Shown: positions 1-8,046, numbered from the stretch's first letter. The stretch is 64,000 nt of DNA from an uncultured Tenacibaculum sp. (GCA_947492185.1 CANLMR010000007.1:62001-126000), one strand, 5' to 3'. Program-made: numbers and translations. Notes: generated by a model from the letters alone, not told the origin.

Positions 1-588
1 ACTTCTGAACGAGAAATAGAAAATGAAACAATGCTTTTAAACCAATTGTTTGAAAATGGTTTAGAAGTATTGCATCTAAGAAAACCTTCATTTGATATTG
101 AAGGGTATAGGAAATTATTAAACCAAATTGAAAAGAAATATTATAAGAGAATAGTAATTCATCAATATTTGAATTTATGTATGGAATACGAATTAAAAGG
201 TATCCATCTTCAAGAGAGTGTAAGGGAATCGTTGGTAAATACGTTAGAATCTTTTACAAACGCATATAAGAAGAGAGGCTTTTCTGTAAGTAGTTCTTTT
301 CATGAACCAGAAGAGTTGAATGCTTGTTCAATAAAATTTGATTATCATTTATTAAGTCCAGTTTTTTCTTCAATATCTAAACAAGGATATGAAGGAAGAG
401 GTTTTGATGTTAATCACATTGATAAAACGATTATAGGAATGGGCGGAGTAAATTCACAAACTATACCTGAAGTTTTTAAACTTGGTTTTAAAGGAATAGG
501 AGTTTTAGGAGGGGTTTGGAATACAGGAACTCCGATAGAAAGTTTTAAAGAAATAAAACGTCATTACGAGGAGGAAACGACGAAGTAA
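1..588 (+). CDS. ThiE/TenI-like protein, 5' end outside window
   Basis: The frame is open from base 1, and residues before the first Met (TSEREIENET) fit the family, so the gene starts upstream of the window. It is a TIM-barrel protein of the thiamin phosphate synthase/TenI superfamily: 'LHLRKP' near the start, 'KGIHLQES' in place of ADGVHLG, and C-terminal 'IGMGGV' and 'GIGVLGGVW' phosphate-binding strands. The usual 'IND' metal/pyrophosphate motif of ThiE is replaced by 'VIHQY', and a canonical ThiE lies two genes downstream. I therefore infer a divergent paralogue, perhaps a TenI-like tautomerase or a salvage/regulatory role, rather than the main synthase. The last ten codons (RHYEEETTK and stop) lie inside a dispersed palindromic repeat, so the C-terminus has been rewritten by that repeat. 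First gene of the thi operon in this window. Confidence 0.85.
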   Translation, partial: TSEREIENETMLLNQLFENGLEVLHLRKPSFDIEGYRKLLNQIEKKYYKRIVIHQYLNLCMEYELKGIHLQESVRESLVNTLESFTNAYKKRGFSVSSSFHEPEELNACSIKFDYHLLSPVFSSISKQGYEGRGFDVNHIDKTIIGMGGVNSQTIPEVFKLGFKGIGVLGGVWNTGTPIESFKEIKRHYEEETTK

Positions 589-638
589 TCTTTACATCAA
601 TTAACAGATTGCTTCTTTCATACTTCAATCGCAATGAC
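560..638. repeat. dispersed palindromic repeat, copy 1
   Basis: The ends are inverted repeats: GTCATTACGA at 560-569 against TCGCAATGAC at 629-638. Inner arms ACGAAGTAATC (579-589) and CAGATTGCTTC (605-615) can also pair, so the whole element can fold as one long hairpin. A related copy lies at 2837-2909. The pattern resembles the GTCATTGCGAGG...CCTCGCAATGAC repeats common in Flavobacteriia genomes. It overlaps the stop codon of the ThiE/TenI-like gene and fills the space before thiD. Confidence 0.75.
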
Positions 639-648
639 TATATAGAAA

Positions 649-1401
649 ATGAAACAACGCCCTTACATACTAACTATCGCTGGTTTTGATCCAACAAATG
701 GAGCAGGTTTAACAGCAGATGTTAAAACCTTTGAACAATTAAAATGTTGCGGTTTATCTGTTTGTACAGCGAACACAATACAAAGTGATACTGAATTTCT
801 AAAGTGTGATTGGATAGAAATAGATACCATTTTAGAGCAGATTCGAGTTTTGATGAATCGCTTTTCAGTTAATGTTGTAAAGATTGGAATTGTAGAGAAT
901 TGGATAACACTATCCAAAATTATTGATTTGGTATTGAGTTTAAATCCAACCTCGAAAATAATTCTAGATCCAGTTTTAAAATCGTCATCTGGATTTTCGT
1001 TTCACGAGAATTTTAATGAGAAAGACTTTGATGAGATTTTGGCAAAGATTTATATGATCACACCGAATTATCAGGAAATACAGAATCTATATCAACGAAA
1101 AAGTATAGAGGAGACTATTACTCACATACAATCAAAAACCAACTTGTTTTTAAAAGGAGGTCATAATTTAGAAAAGCTAGGAGTTGATTATTTATATACG
1201 ATAGAAGGAAAAGCACATCCTTTTAATCCTAAAAAAGGAATAAAAATATACGAAAAGCATGGTAGCGGTTGTGTTTTGTCATCAGCAATTGCAAGCCATA
1301 TAGCTTTAAAATATTCATTAGTAAAATCTTGTTTTAAAGGAAAAAGATATATCGAGAAAGTATTGAGTTCTAATAAAACATTACTAGGATATCATAATTA
1401 A
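649..1401 (+). CDS. thiD: hydroxymethylpyrimidine (phosphate) kinase ThiD
   Basis: Phosphorylates HMP and then HMP-phosphate to HMP-PP, the pyrimidine half of thiamin, in the cytoplasm. It has the ribokinase-like fold signatures of ThiD: 'TIAGFDPTNGAGLTADVKTF' at residues 9-28 (family form GSDPSGGAGIQADLKTF), a substrate-binding strand around 'ILDPVLKSSSG', and the C-terminal anion-hole loop 'HGSGCVLSSA' with Cys208. At 250 aa it is slightly shorter than the usual 260-270. The family Ser-Gly in the first motif is Thr-Asn here. It lies 60 bp after the ThiE/TenI-like gene, with only the repeat between them, and 5 bp before thiE, so co-transcription is likely. The single-domain form here is not fused to ThiE. 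Confidence 0.93.
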   Translation: MKQRPYILTIAGFDPTNGAGLTADVKTFEQLKCCGLSVCTANTIQSDTEFLKCDWIEIDTILEQIRVLMNRFSVNVVKIGIVENWITLSKIIDLVLSLNPTSKIILDPVLKSSSGFSFHENFNEKDFDEILAKIYMITPNYQEIQNLYQRKSIEETITHIQSKTNLFLKGGHNLEKLGVDYLYTIEGKAHPFNPKKGIKIYEKHGSGCVLSSAIASHIALKYSLVKSCFKGKRYIEKVLSSNKTLLGYHN

Positions 1402-1406
1402 TTATA

Positions 1407-2057
1407 ATGATAAGTAAATTACAATATATATCACAAGGAGTTACTCCAGAAGAACATTTATTAAACATTCAAAATGCTTGTACAGCAGGATCAGAATGGG
1501 TTCAACTTCGTTTAAAAAATCAAACGGATAAAGTAATTTTAGAAACAGCTCAAAAAGCAAGAGAAATTACCAATCATTTTCAAACAAGATTAATAATAAA
1601 TGATCATTATAAGATTGCTAAACAAGTAAACGCAGATGGAGTTCATTTGGGGAAAACTGATGCTTGCCCAACTGTTGTTCGAGAATTTTTGGGAAAACTA
1701 TTTCTTGTTGGAGGAACAGCAAATACACTAGAAGATTGTAAAAATTTACTTGAAAAGCAAGTGGACTATATCGGGCTAGGACCATTTAGATATACCGTAA
1801 CAAAGAAAAATTTAAGCCCGATTTTAGGTTTAGAAGGTTATCAAGTGCTACTAGAAGAGTTAAATACGGAAACACCCGTAATTGCTATCGGAGGAATTGT
1901 TTTAGAAGATATACCATCATTATTGAAAACAAATATCCATGGAATTGCAGTATCAGGAGAAATAACTAAAGACTTCAATTCTATTTCAAAATTTCATCAA
2001 ATATTAAAAGCAGGAAGTTCACAAGAACAAGTTTTTAAACTAGATTCAAACAACTAA
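1407..2057 (+). CDS. thiE: thiamine phosphate synthase ThiE
   Basis: Joins HMP-PP and the thiazole phosphate to give thiamin phosphate. Family motifs are present in order: 'WVQLRLKNQ' (about residues 31-39), '[21 protein letters not shown]' (metal and pyrophosphate site), '[17 protein letters not shown]' (flexible loop and phosphate site), 'GLEGY', and 'VIAIGGI' near the C-terminus. The 216-residue length is typical. This is the canonical copy, in contrast to the divergent relative at the left edge of the window. The His usual in the 'SAHT' segment is Asn here ('GTANTLED'). It lies 5 bp from both thiD and thiG, which marks it as part of one transcript. Confidence 0.93.
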   Translation: MISKLQYISQGVTPEEHLLNIQNACTAGSEWVQLRLKNQTDKVILETAQKAREITNHFQTRLIINDHYKIAKQVNADGVHLGKTDACPTVVREFLGKLFLVGGTANTLEDCKNLLEKQVDYIGLGPFRYTVTKKNLSPILGLEGYQVLLEELNTETPVIAIGGIVLEDIPSLLKTNIHGIAVSGEITKDFNSISKFHQILKAGSSQEQVFKLDSNN

Positions 2058-2062
2058 CAATT

Positions 2063-2830
2063 ATGAGTTCATTACAAATAGCAAATAAAACGTTTACATC
2101 ACGTTTGTTTACAGGAACAGGAAAGTTCAGTTCTTCAGAATTAATGCGTGATGCTTTGTTGGAAAGTGAGAGTGAATTAGTAACAGTAGCTCTAAAAAGA
2201 GTTGACGTGCAAAATGAAGAAGATGATATTTTGACTCATTTAAATCATCAACGAATTAATTTATTGCCAAATACTTCTGGAGTAAGAAATGCCAAAGAAG
2301 CTGTTTTTGCTGCAGAATTATCAAGAGAGGCGTTGGAGACAAATTGGGTAAAACTAGAAATCCATCCTGATCCTAAATATTTATTACCAGATCCAATTGA
2401 AACTTTAAAGGCTGCAGAGGAATTAGTACAAAAGGGATTCATAGTAATGCCATATATTCATGCTGATCCCGTTTTGTGTAAACGACTGGAAGAAGTAGGA
2501 ACTCAATGTGTGATGCCTTTGGGAGCGCCAATAGGAAGTAATAAAGGATTAAAAACATTAGAGTTTTTAGATATTATAATAGAACAATCAAATGTTCCTG
2601 TAGTAGTTGATGCAGGAATTGGTTCTCCGTCTCATGCAGCTCATGCTATGGAAATTGGAGCTGATGCAGTTTTAGTGAATACGGCAATTGCTGTTTCACA
2701 GAATCCAGTGGCAATGGCAAAAGCTTTTAAAATGGCTGTAGAGGCCGGAAGAATGGCGTATGAAGCAAAATTAGCTCCGGTAAAAAAGCATGCAGAAGCA
2801 AGTAGTCCGTTAACTTCATTTTTAAGTTAA
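2063..2830 (+). CDS. thiG: thiazole synthase ThiG
   Basis: Builds the thiazole phosphate ring from deoxyxylulose 5-phosphate, dehydroglycine and ThiS thiocarboxylate. The 255-aa TIM-barrel protein shows '[10 protein letters not shown]' near the N-terminus, the strand '[10 protein letters not shown]' with Lys97 (equivalent to the Schiff-base lysine K96 of B. subtilis ThiG), '[13 protein letters not shown]', and '[20 protein letters not shown]' before '[11 protein letters not shown]' for phosphate binding. It follows thiE by 5 bp. ThiS is not in the window and probably lies to the left, with thiC. Confidence 0.96.
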   Translation: MSSLQIANKTFTSRLFTGTGKFSSSELMRDALLESESELVTVALKRVDVQNEEDDILTHLNHQRINLLPNTSGVRNAKEAVFAAELSREALETNWVKLEIHPDPKYLLPDPIETLKAAEELVQKGFIVMPYIHADPVLCKRLEEVGTQCVMPLGAPIGSNKGLKTLEFLDIIIEQSNVPVVVDAGIGSPSHAAHAMEIGADAVLVNTAIAVSQNPVAMAKAFKMAVEAGRMAYEAKLAPVKKHAEASSPLTSFLS

Positions 2831-2836
2831 TTTTTT

Positions 2837-2909
2837 GTCATTACGAGGAAGAATGACGAAGTAATCTTTTGATTTTAACAACAGATTACTTCATTTCATT
2901 CGCAATGAC
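2837..2909. repeat. dispersed palindromic repeat, copy 2
   Basis: GTCATTACGAGGAAGAATGA at the left and TTCGCAATGAC at the right are near-inverted ends. The inner arms ACGAAGTAATC and CAGATTACTTC can pair. The left arm matches copy 1 (560-638) almost base for base over 'GTCATTACGAGGA', and 'ACGAAGTAATCTTT' is shared. It begins 6 bp after the thiG stop. Confidence 0.75.
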
Positions 2910-3069
2910 GAATTGAGAATAAGTATAAATGTCATATTTAGATCAAACTATAAAACCCACCACAAGAAACGTAAATAATGAAAAGTTGTTTGAGCAAATC
3001 GAGTTCTTTTCATTTAGTTTCGAGGATGAGTTTTTATGAGAGAAGAACTAATAAGACTAGATTTTTTTG

Positions 3070-3098
3070 TTTCTTTTTTCATCAATGGAAAAAAGAAA
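3070..3098. repeat. AT-rich perfect inverted repeat before thiH
   Basis: TTTCTTTTTTC (3070-3080) and GAAAAAAGAAA (3088-3098) are exact reverse complements, separated by 7 bases. The stem has few GC pairs and no following T-run on the + strand, so it is a weak terminator at best. It lies 35 bp before the thiH start. Confidence 0.5.
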
Positions 3099-3133
3099 GA
3101 TTAAAGATTAAATAATTCAATTAGAGTTAAATA

Positions 3134-4243
3134 ATGAACATTTTCGAAAATATATTCGATACTTACGACTGGGATTCAGTAATGGAAAGTATTCTTTCTA
3201 AAACTTCCTTGGATGTGGAAAGAGCTTTGAATTCTAAAAAAAGAAGTTTAGAAGATTTTAAAGCGTTAATTTCTCCAGCTGCAAAACCCTACATCGAACA
3301 AATGGCGCAGTTAAGTTATCAGTTAACAAAGAAACGCTTTGGAAACACGATTCAAATGTATGCGCCAATGTATTTGAGTAATGAATGTCAGAATATTTGC
3401 ACCTATTGTGGTTTTAGTTTTACCAACAAAATACCAAGAAGAACGCTAACTGATGATGAAATATTAAAAGAAGTAGCATTTTTAAAAAATAAGGGCTACG
3501 ATCATATTTTATTGGTAACGGGAGAGGCAAACAGAACTGTAGGTGTAGATTATATTAATAATGCGATTAAACTTATCAAACCTCATTTTTCGAATATCAC
3601 AATTGAGGTTCAGCCACTTAATCAAGATGAATATGAGTTGTTGATTGATAACGGTTTGTATGCAGTCCTAGTTTATCAGGAAACATATCATAAAGAAGAA
3701 TATAAAAAACATCATCCTAAAGGTAAAAAGTCAAACTTCTCATATCGATTGGATACTCCAGATCGATTAGGAAAAGCAGGAGTTCATAAAATTGGTTTAG
3801 GAGCTTTGTTCGGATTGGAGGATTGGAGAGCGGATAGTTTTTTTACAGCTTTACATTTAAAGTATTTACAAAAGACGTACTGGAAAACAAAATATTCTAT
3901 ATCTTTCCCTAGGTTACGTCCACATTCTGGTGGTTTAGAACCTAAAGTAGAAATGACAGATCCTGATTTAGTTCAGCTTATTTGTGCGTATAGATTATTA
4001 GATGAAGATGTTGAATTATCTATTTCTACTAGAGAAAGTGAAATCTTTCGTAATCATATTGTACAACTTGGAATTACTTCAATGAGTGCGGAATCAAAAA
4101 CAAATCCTGGAGGATATGCAGTTGAACCACAATCATTAGAGCAATTTGAAATTTCTGATGAACGAAGTACTGAAGAAATAACTACGATGCTGAAAAGTCA
4201 AGGAATAGAAGTTGTATGGAAAGATTGGCAACATTTTAGTTAA
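3134..4243 (+). CDS. thiH: 2-iminoacetate synthase ThiH (tyrosine lyase, radical SAM)
   Basis: Cleaves tyrosine with SAM and a 4Fe-4S cluster, giving dehydroglycine for ThiG plus p-cresol. The cluster motif C85xxxC89xxC92 ('CQNICTYC') sits after 'MYLSNE', as in ThiH. 'LLVTGEANRTVG' is the SAM-binding GE motif, and 'SFPRLRPHSG' and 'NPGGY' near the C-terminus are family-typical. The 369-aa length is normal. The presence of ThiH rather than the oxygen-dependent glycine oxidase ThiO indicates the anaerobe-type route. It is separated from thiG by 303 bp of repeats and followed 20 bp later by a hydrolase gene. Confidence 0.95.
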   Translation: MNIFENIFDTYDWDSVMESILSKTSLDVERALNSKKRSLEDFKALISPAAKPYIEQMAQLSYQLTKKRFGNTIQMYAPMYLSNECQNICTYCGFSFTNKIPRRTLTDDEILKEVAFLKNKGYDHILLVTGEANRTVGVDYINNAIKLIKPHFSNITIEVQPLNQDEYELLIDNGLYAVLVYQETYHKEEYKKHHPKGKKSNFSYRLDTPDRLGKAGVHKIGLGALFGLEDWRADSFFTALHLKYLQKTYWKTKYSISFPRLRPHSGGLEPKVEMTDPDLVQLICAYRLLDEDVELSISTRESEIFRNHIVQLGITSMSAESKTNPGGYAVEPQSLEQFEISDERSTEEITTMLKSQGIEVVWKDWQHFS

Positions 4244-4263
4244 TGAAATTGAAGTATAAGTAA

Positions 4264-5145
4264 ATGTTAAAAACACTTGCCTTTTTTATTATTAAGATCT
4301 TGGGGATAAAAAAAATATTTTCTCAAACTCCAGTCGATTACATAAAGTTAAGAAAGTCTGATAAAAATAATCCTCCTAAAAGCTTTTTTAGAAAGTTTAC
4401 GATAAGTTCAGAAGAGGTTTTACAAACGAAAATATGGACAATAAAAAATGCTAAAGACAAGAACCATTCGGATTTGGTAATTTTTATTCATGGTGGAGCA
4501 TTTATTTCTGGACCAGCAGAGCATCATTGGACATCAATTGAAAAGATTAAGAAGAATACTAATAACGAACTTTGGTTGATAGTTTATCCTAAGGCACCAG
4601 AATCTAATATCAAACAAATAACCAATAATATTGACGCCGTATATGAGTTAGCTTTAAAAAAATATCCACCAGAAAAAATTGTTTTAATTGGAGACTCTGT
4701 TGGAGCTAATCTTATTATGACGCTAACGCAGCGTTTAATTAAAAAAAGATTAAATATTCCTTCAAAACTAATTCTAATTACTCCAGTATTTGATTCGAGT
4801 ATGTGTAACCCAGAGATAGATTTTATAGCAAAAAAAGACCCTATGTTGGCTAAAGAAGGTGTTCTTTCTGCTAAGAGAATGTGTTCTGATGGTTTAGACT
4901 TAAAAGATGAATTGCTTTCACCATTATATGGAGATTTTATTAGTTTTCCTGAAACAATGCTTTTTTTAGGAGGAAAAGATATCATGTATCCAGATGGTAA
5001 AAAAGGTGTAGCAAAAATGAGAGAAGCTGAAGTCGATTTGACAGTAATTGATAATCCTGAAATGCCACACATTTTTCCTTTATTACCTGTAATGATTGAA
5101 TCTAAGAAAGCGTTAAATCAAATTATTGAAAGTTTAAAAAGCTAA
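4264..5145 (+). CDS. alpha/beta hydrolase of the HSL/acetyl-hydrolase type in the thi operon
   Basis: A 293-aa serine hydrolase. The oxyanion motif 'HGGAF' (76-80) and nucleophile elbow 'GDSVGA' (Ser145) are those of the hormone-sensitive-lipase-like alpha/beta hydrolase_3 family. 'LGGKDIMYPDGKK' supplies a candidate Asp and 'MPHIFPLLP' the His. A hydrophobic N-terminal segment (about 1-20) could be a membrane anchor or cap helix. The stop shares one base with the next start (TAATG at 5143-5147), so it is tightly coupled to the ThiF/MoeB-like gene. Its substrate is unknown. Its place between thiH and thiF makes a role in thiamin precursor salvage possible, but nothing in the protein shows it. 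Confidence 0.85.
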   Translation: MLKTLAFFIIKILGIKKIFSQTPVDYIKLRKSDKNNPPKSFFRKFTISSEEVLQTKIWTIKNAKDKNHSDLVIFIHGGAFISGPAEHHWTSIEKIKKNTNNELWLIVYPKAPESNIKQITNNIDAVYELALKKYPPEKIVLIGDSVGANLIMTLTQRLIKKRLNIPSKLILITPVFDSSMCNPEIDFIAKKDPMLAKEGVLSAKRMCSDGLDLKDELLSPLYGDFISFPETMLFLGGKDIMYPDGKKGVAKMREAEVDLTVIDNPEMPHIFPLLPVMIESKKALNQIIESLKS

Positions 5146-6200
5146 TGATGTTAACCAGAGAAGAACGAAAACAATATAACCGTCATCTTATTTTAGATAA
5201 AATAGGAGAAGCGGGACAGTTAAAATTAAAACAAGCTAAGGTTTTGGTAATAGGAGCAGGAGGATTGGGATGCCCTGTTTTACAATACTTAACTGCTGCA
5301 GGTATTGGAACTATTGGTGTTATTGATAATGATGTAGTAGATCAAACTAATTTACAACGTCAAATCTTATATACAATTGATGATGTGGGTTCTTCGAAAG
5401 CAGAAACTGCTGCAAAAAGATTATCTCGTTTAAATCCATTTGTAAATTTCGAAGTATATAAAGAGTTTCTTACTCGAGATAATGCAATTCAATTATTTGA
5501 AAAGTATGATGTCATTGTAGATGGAAGTGATAATTTTCAAACACGTTATTTGTCAAACGATGCTGCTGTTATAGTTAACAAACCTTTGGTGTATGGCTCT
5601 GTTTTTAAATTTGAAGGACAGGTAAGTGTGTTCAATTTTAAAGGTAGTGCAACGTATCGATGTTTGTATCCAACTCCACCAAGCCCTGGAGATGTTCCAA
5701 ATTGTTCTGAGATTGGAGTTTTAGGAGTTTTACCAGGAATTATTGGAAGTTTACAAGCAAATGAAGTAATTAAAATTATTTGCGATTTAGATGGAGTGTT
5801 AGCAGATAAACTAATGATTTTTGATGTGCTTTCTATGCGTCAAATGGTTGTGAATTATTCTAAAACAGAAAATTCAAATATTACGAAACTCAATGAGAAT
5901 TATGAAGCTTTTTGTGGAATAAGCATAGCAGAAAAAGAAATCACTTTACAAGAGTTCGAATCGAATTCTGAATTATATAATCTTTTAGATGTTAGAGAAG
6001 ATTGGGAAAGAAATCAACACAATATTGGCGGTCAACATATTCCTTTAGGACAACTACCTGAATTATTCACAGAATTAAAAAGTGATAAACCTTTAGTGGT
6101 GTATTGTAAATCAGGAATGAGAAGTCAACGTGCTATTGAGTTTTTGAAAGAGCAAAATGTAAATATTACGTTGATTAATTTGAAAAACGGACTTCAATAA
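5145..6200 (+). CDS. ThiF/MoeB-family sulfur-carrier adenylyltransferase with C-terminal rhodanese domain
   Basis: An E1-like enzyme that adenylates the C-terminal glycine of a ubiquitin-like sulfur carrier (ThiS, perhaps also MoaD). Residues 1-240 form the adenylation domain: nucleotide loop 'GAGGLG' (37-42), 'IDNDVVDQTNLQRQ', and 'NCSEIGVLGVLPG' with the conserved cysteine. The C-terminal third is a rhodanese domain with active loop 'CKSGMRS' (Cys321), which can deliver sulfur. The first zinc CxxC of MoeB is not intact ('ATYRC'). Operon position favours ThiS activation; the name moeB is often used for these proteins. The first ATG overlaps the upstream stop by one base, and a second ATG follows directly at 5148. 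Confidence 0.88.
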   Translation: MMLTREERKQYNRHLILDKIGEAGQLKLKQAKVLVIGAGGLGCPVLQYLTAAGIGTIGVIDNDVVDQTNLQRQILYTIDDVGSSKAETAAKRLSRLNPFVNFEVYKEFLTRDNAIQLFEKYDVIVDGSDNFQTRYLSNDAAVIVNKPLVYGSVFKFEGQVSVFNFKGSATYRCLYPTPPSPGDVPNCSEIGVLGVLPGIIGSLQANEVIKIICDLDGVLADKLMIFDVLSMRQMVVNYSKTENSNITKLNENYEAFCGISIAEKEITLQEFESNSELYNLLDVREDWERNQHNIGGQHIPLGQLPELFTELKSDKPLVVYCKSGMRSQRAIEFLKEQNVNITLINLKNGLQ

Positions 6201-6203
6201 GTA

Positions 6204-6560
6204 TTAAGAAATTTCTATGTTTTCTTTTATTCTAAAACATCGTTCAGTTCCTAAAAACTTTGGGTTTCCTAATTCTTCAGACCAAAATCCATCAAAAACA
6301 TCTCTAGTTAGGCATCTATAAACTACAGTTCCTTTGTAAACAAAAGAATCTTCATCTAAATATTGAAAGTTAATAACTAAAATATTGTCTTTAAAAAAGC
6401 CTAATCCAGTTTGTTCTTGTTCATTATGAATTAACCATTTAGCATTAATTCTATCATTCTCATTTATTTCCAGAGATAATGTTCCTCTGTAATTAAGATC
6501 ACTATCATTTTGATTTGAACCAATTATCGAAAACTCTCCTGCTAAATCCGCTGCTGTCAT
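6204..6560 (-). CDS. unrecognised small protein
   Basis: 118 aa with no signal peptide or membrane segment. The sequence alternates short beta-like stretches ('YRGTLSLEI', 'NAKWLIHNE', 'ILVINFQYL', 'YKGTVVYRC'), which suggests a small beta barrel or sandwich. I do not recognise the family. It is convergent with the ThiF/MoeB-like gene with only three bases between the stops, so no terminator fits there. The start 'MTAADLAGEF' is the only Met near the 5' end. It may be transcribed from the region shared with ctlX, 174 bp away. Confidence 0.6.
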   Translation of the reverse strand: MTAADLAGEFSIIGSNQNDSDLNYRGTLSLEINENDRINAKWLIHNEQEQTGLGFFKDNILVINFQYLDEDSFVYKGTVVYRCLTRDVFDGFWSEELGNPKFLGTERCFRIKENIEIS

Positions 6561-6721
6561 TTTAATTCATTAAGAAAAACAAAGATAGTGTTTTGATATG
6601 TTTCGTAAGTAATTGGGATTGAATAAGCAGTCTAATTCTGAGAATATTTACATTGAATTTATAATCATTTTTAAGATGTAATTTTTTCCCTTTTTTACAT
6701 CCTCCAAATACTCAAAATAAG

Positions 6722-6729
6722 TATTTTTG
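6722..6729 (+). promoter_or_regulatory. candidate -7 box of ctlX (leaderless)
   Basis: TATTTTTG matches the Bacteroidota -7 consensus TAnnTTTG and ends 5 bases before the ATG, so transcription would start at or next to the start codon. No clear TTG box was found at the right distance. Confidence 0.4.
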
Positions 6730-6734
6730 CTCGT

Positions 6735-7670
6735 ATGAAACAAACAACCAATACTATATTAATGATTCGCCCTGTTGGATTTAGGATGAACGAACAAACG
6801 GCTGTAAATAATTACTATCAGAAAGTATTAGACAATGTTTTACCTTCAACAGTAAATGCTAAAGCTCAAGAAGAGTTTGATAATTATGTTGAAAAGCTAA
6901 GAAGTTATGGTGTGAATGTTATTGTGGTTTCTGATACAAACGAAACTGATACTCCAGATTCAATTTTCCCAAATAACTGGATTTCTTTTCATGAAAATGG
7001 ATCAGTAGGATTATATCCAATGTTTGCTGAAAACAGAAGGCTAGAAAGAAGAGAAGATATTTTAGATACACTTGAAGAGCAAGGTTTTTTGATTGAAAAT
7101 ATTGTTGACTATACTTCTGCGGAAGAAGAAAGTGTTTTTTTAGAAGGCACAGGAAGTTTATTGTTAGATAGAGCTAATAGAAAAGCATATTGTGCATTAT
7201 CTCCAAGAGCAAATGAAGAATTATTCATTGAGTTTTGTGAAGATTTTGAGTATACACCTGTTATGTTTACTTCGAATCAAACTGTAAATGGAGAGCGTAA
7301 AGCCATATATCATACGAATGTGATGATGTGTTTAGCAGAAACTTTTGCAGTAATTTGTTTGGCATCTATTGACGATAAAAAAGAGCGTAAAAATGTAGTT
7401 AAGAATTTAAAAGAAGATGGTAAAGAAGTAATAGATATTACCGAAGAGCAAGTAAATAATTTTGCTGGTAATATGTTACAAGTTAGGGGTAAAGATGACG
7501 AACGTTTTCTTGTGATGAGTCAAGCAGCTTATGATTGTTTAACTAAAGACCAAATCAATAAGATAGAGAAACATTGTAAAATTATATCAAGTTCTTTAGA
7601 TATAATTGAAGGTTGTGGAGGAGGAAGTGCCAGATGTATGATGGCTGAGGTTTTTCTTCCAAAAGAATAA
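6735..7670 (+). CDS. ctlX: citrulline utilization hydrolase CtlX-type (arginine deiminase-related)
   Basis: A 311-aa member of the guanidino-group-modifying superfamily (arginine deiminase/DDAH fold). Visible catalytic elements are 'TPDSIFPNNW' (about 73-82, Asp75), 'LEGTGSLLLD' (136-145), 'AIYHTNVMMCL' with His193, and the C-terminal 'GGGSARCMMAEV' with nucleophile Cys301. This arrangement matches the CtlX/amidinotransferase-like proteins widespread in Bacteroidota. The exact substrate (citrulline, arginine or a derivative) is inferred from family naming, not shown here. The gene is monocistronic, with a -7 box directly before the ATG and a strong terminator at 7677-7702. Confidence 0.85.
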   Translation: MKQTTNTILMIRPVGFRMNEQTAVNNYYQKVLDNVLPSTVNAKAQEEFDNYVEKLRSYGVNVIVVSDTNETDTPDSIFPNNWISFHENGSVGLYPMFAENRRLERREDILDTLEEQGFLIENIVDYTSAEEESVFLEGTGSLLLDRANRKAYCALSPRANEELFIEFCEDFEYTPVMFTSNQTVNGERKAIYHTNVMMCLAETFAVICLASIDDKKERKNVVKNLKEDGKEVIDITEEQVNNFAGNMLQVRGKDDERFLVMSQAAYDCLTKDQINKIEKHCKIISSSLDIIEGCGGGSARCMMAEVFLPKE

Positions 7671-7676
7671 AATTTC

Positions 7677-7702
7677 AATCCGCTTTAATAGCGGATTTTT
7701 TT
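7677..7702 (+). terminator. rho-independent terminator after ctlX
   Basis: AATCCGC and GCGGATT form a perfect 7-bp stem around TTTAATA, followed directly by a run of T. Confidence 0.85.
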
Positions 7703-7836
7703 ATACTCTTTTTTAAAATGTTAAAATTTTCCTAAGAAGAATTCGTTTGTTACAGTAAACCATTCTATTTTAAACCACTATATAAGTGACCATTTAACTT
7801 TTATTGTGTCAAATTCATTAACTAAAAACTTTTCGG

Positions 7837-8034
7837 ATGAAAAAACTATTGATTTTATGTTTAACAGCAGTATTTGCAATAGCATGTACTGATAAGAAAA
7901 AAGAAGACAAAAAAACTGAAGAGGCTATTCAAAAAATAGATTCTATTCAAGCCGATGTTGAAAAAGACATTGAAAATCTAGAGAACTCTACCAAAGAAGT
8001 AGAAGAAGAATTAAAAGAGTTAGATAATATTTAA
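7837..8034 (+). CDS. small lipoprotein with coiled-coil body
   Basis: 65 aa. A type II signal peptide ends in the lipobox 'FAIAC' (Cys17), followed by charged 'TDKKKED'. The remainder has heptad-like spacing ('IQKIDSIQADVEKDIENLENS...EELKEL') typical of a short coiled coil, reminiscent of Lpp-like spacer proteins, although no family is recognised. It lies 12 bp before the next secreted-protein gene and is probably co-transcribed with it. Function unknown. Confidence 0.7.
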   Translation: MKKLLILCLTAVFAIACTDKKKEDKKTEEAIQKIDSIQADVEKDIENLENSTKEVEEELKELDNI

Positions 8035-8046
8035 AAACAAGAAACA

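Larger units (their letters stand above)
2831..3133. other. thiG-thiH intergenic region, no gene supported
   Basis: This 303-base gap holds repeat copy 2 (2837-2909), an AT-rich inverted repeat (3070-3098) and a looser inverted repeat (AGTTCTT at 3002-3008 with AAGAACT at 3043-3049). A 36-codon open frame at 2929-3039 has no recognisable features. No strong promoter was seen, so thiH may still be read through from upstream. Confidence 0.6.

Noticed and set aside
1-649. Thiamin pyrophosphate riboswitch
   Set aside because: The operon start lies left of the window; no TPP aptamer core (CUGAGA...) was seen inside it.
2929-3039. 36-codon frame in the thiG-thiH gap
   Set aside because: No recognisable features, and it lies amid repeats; kept only as part of a finding.
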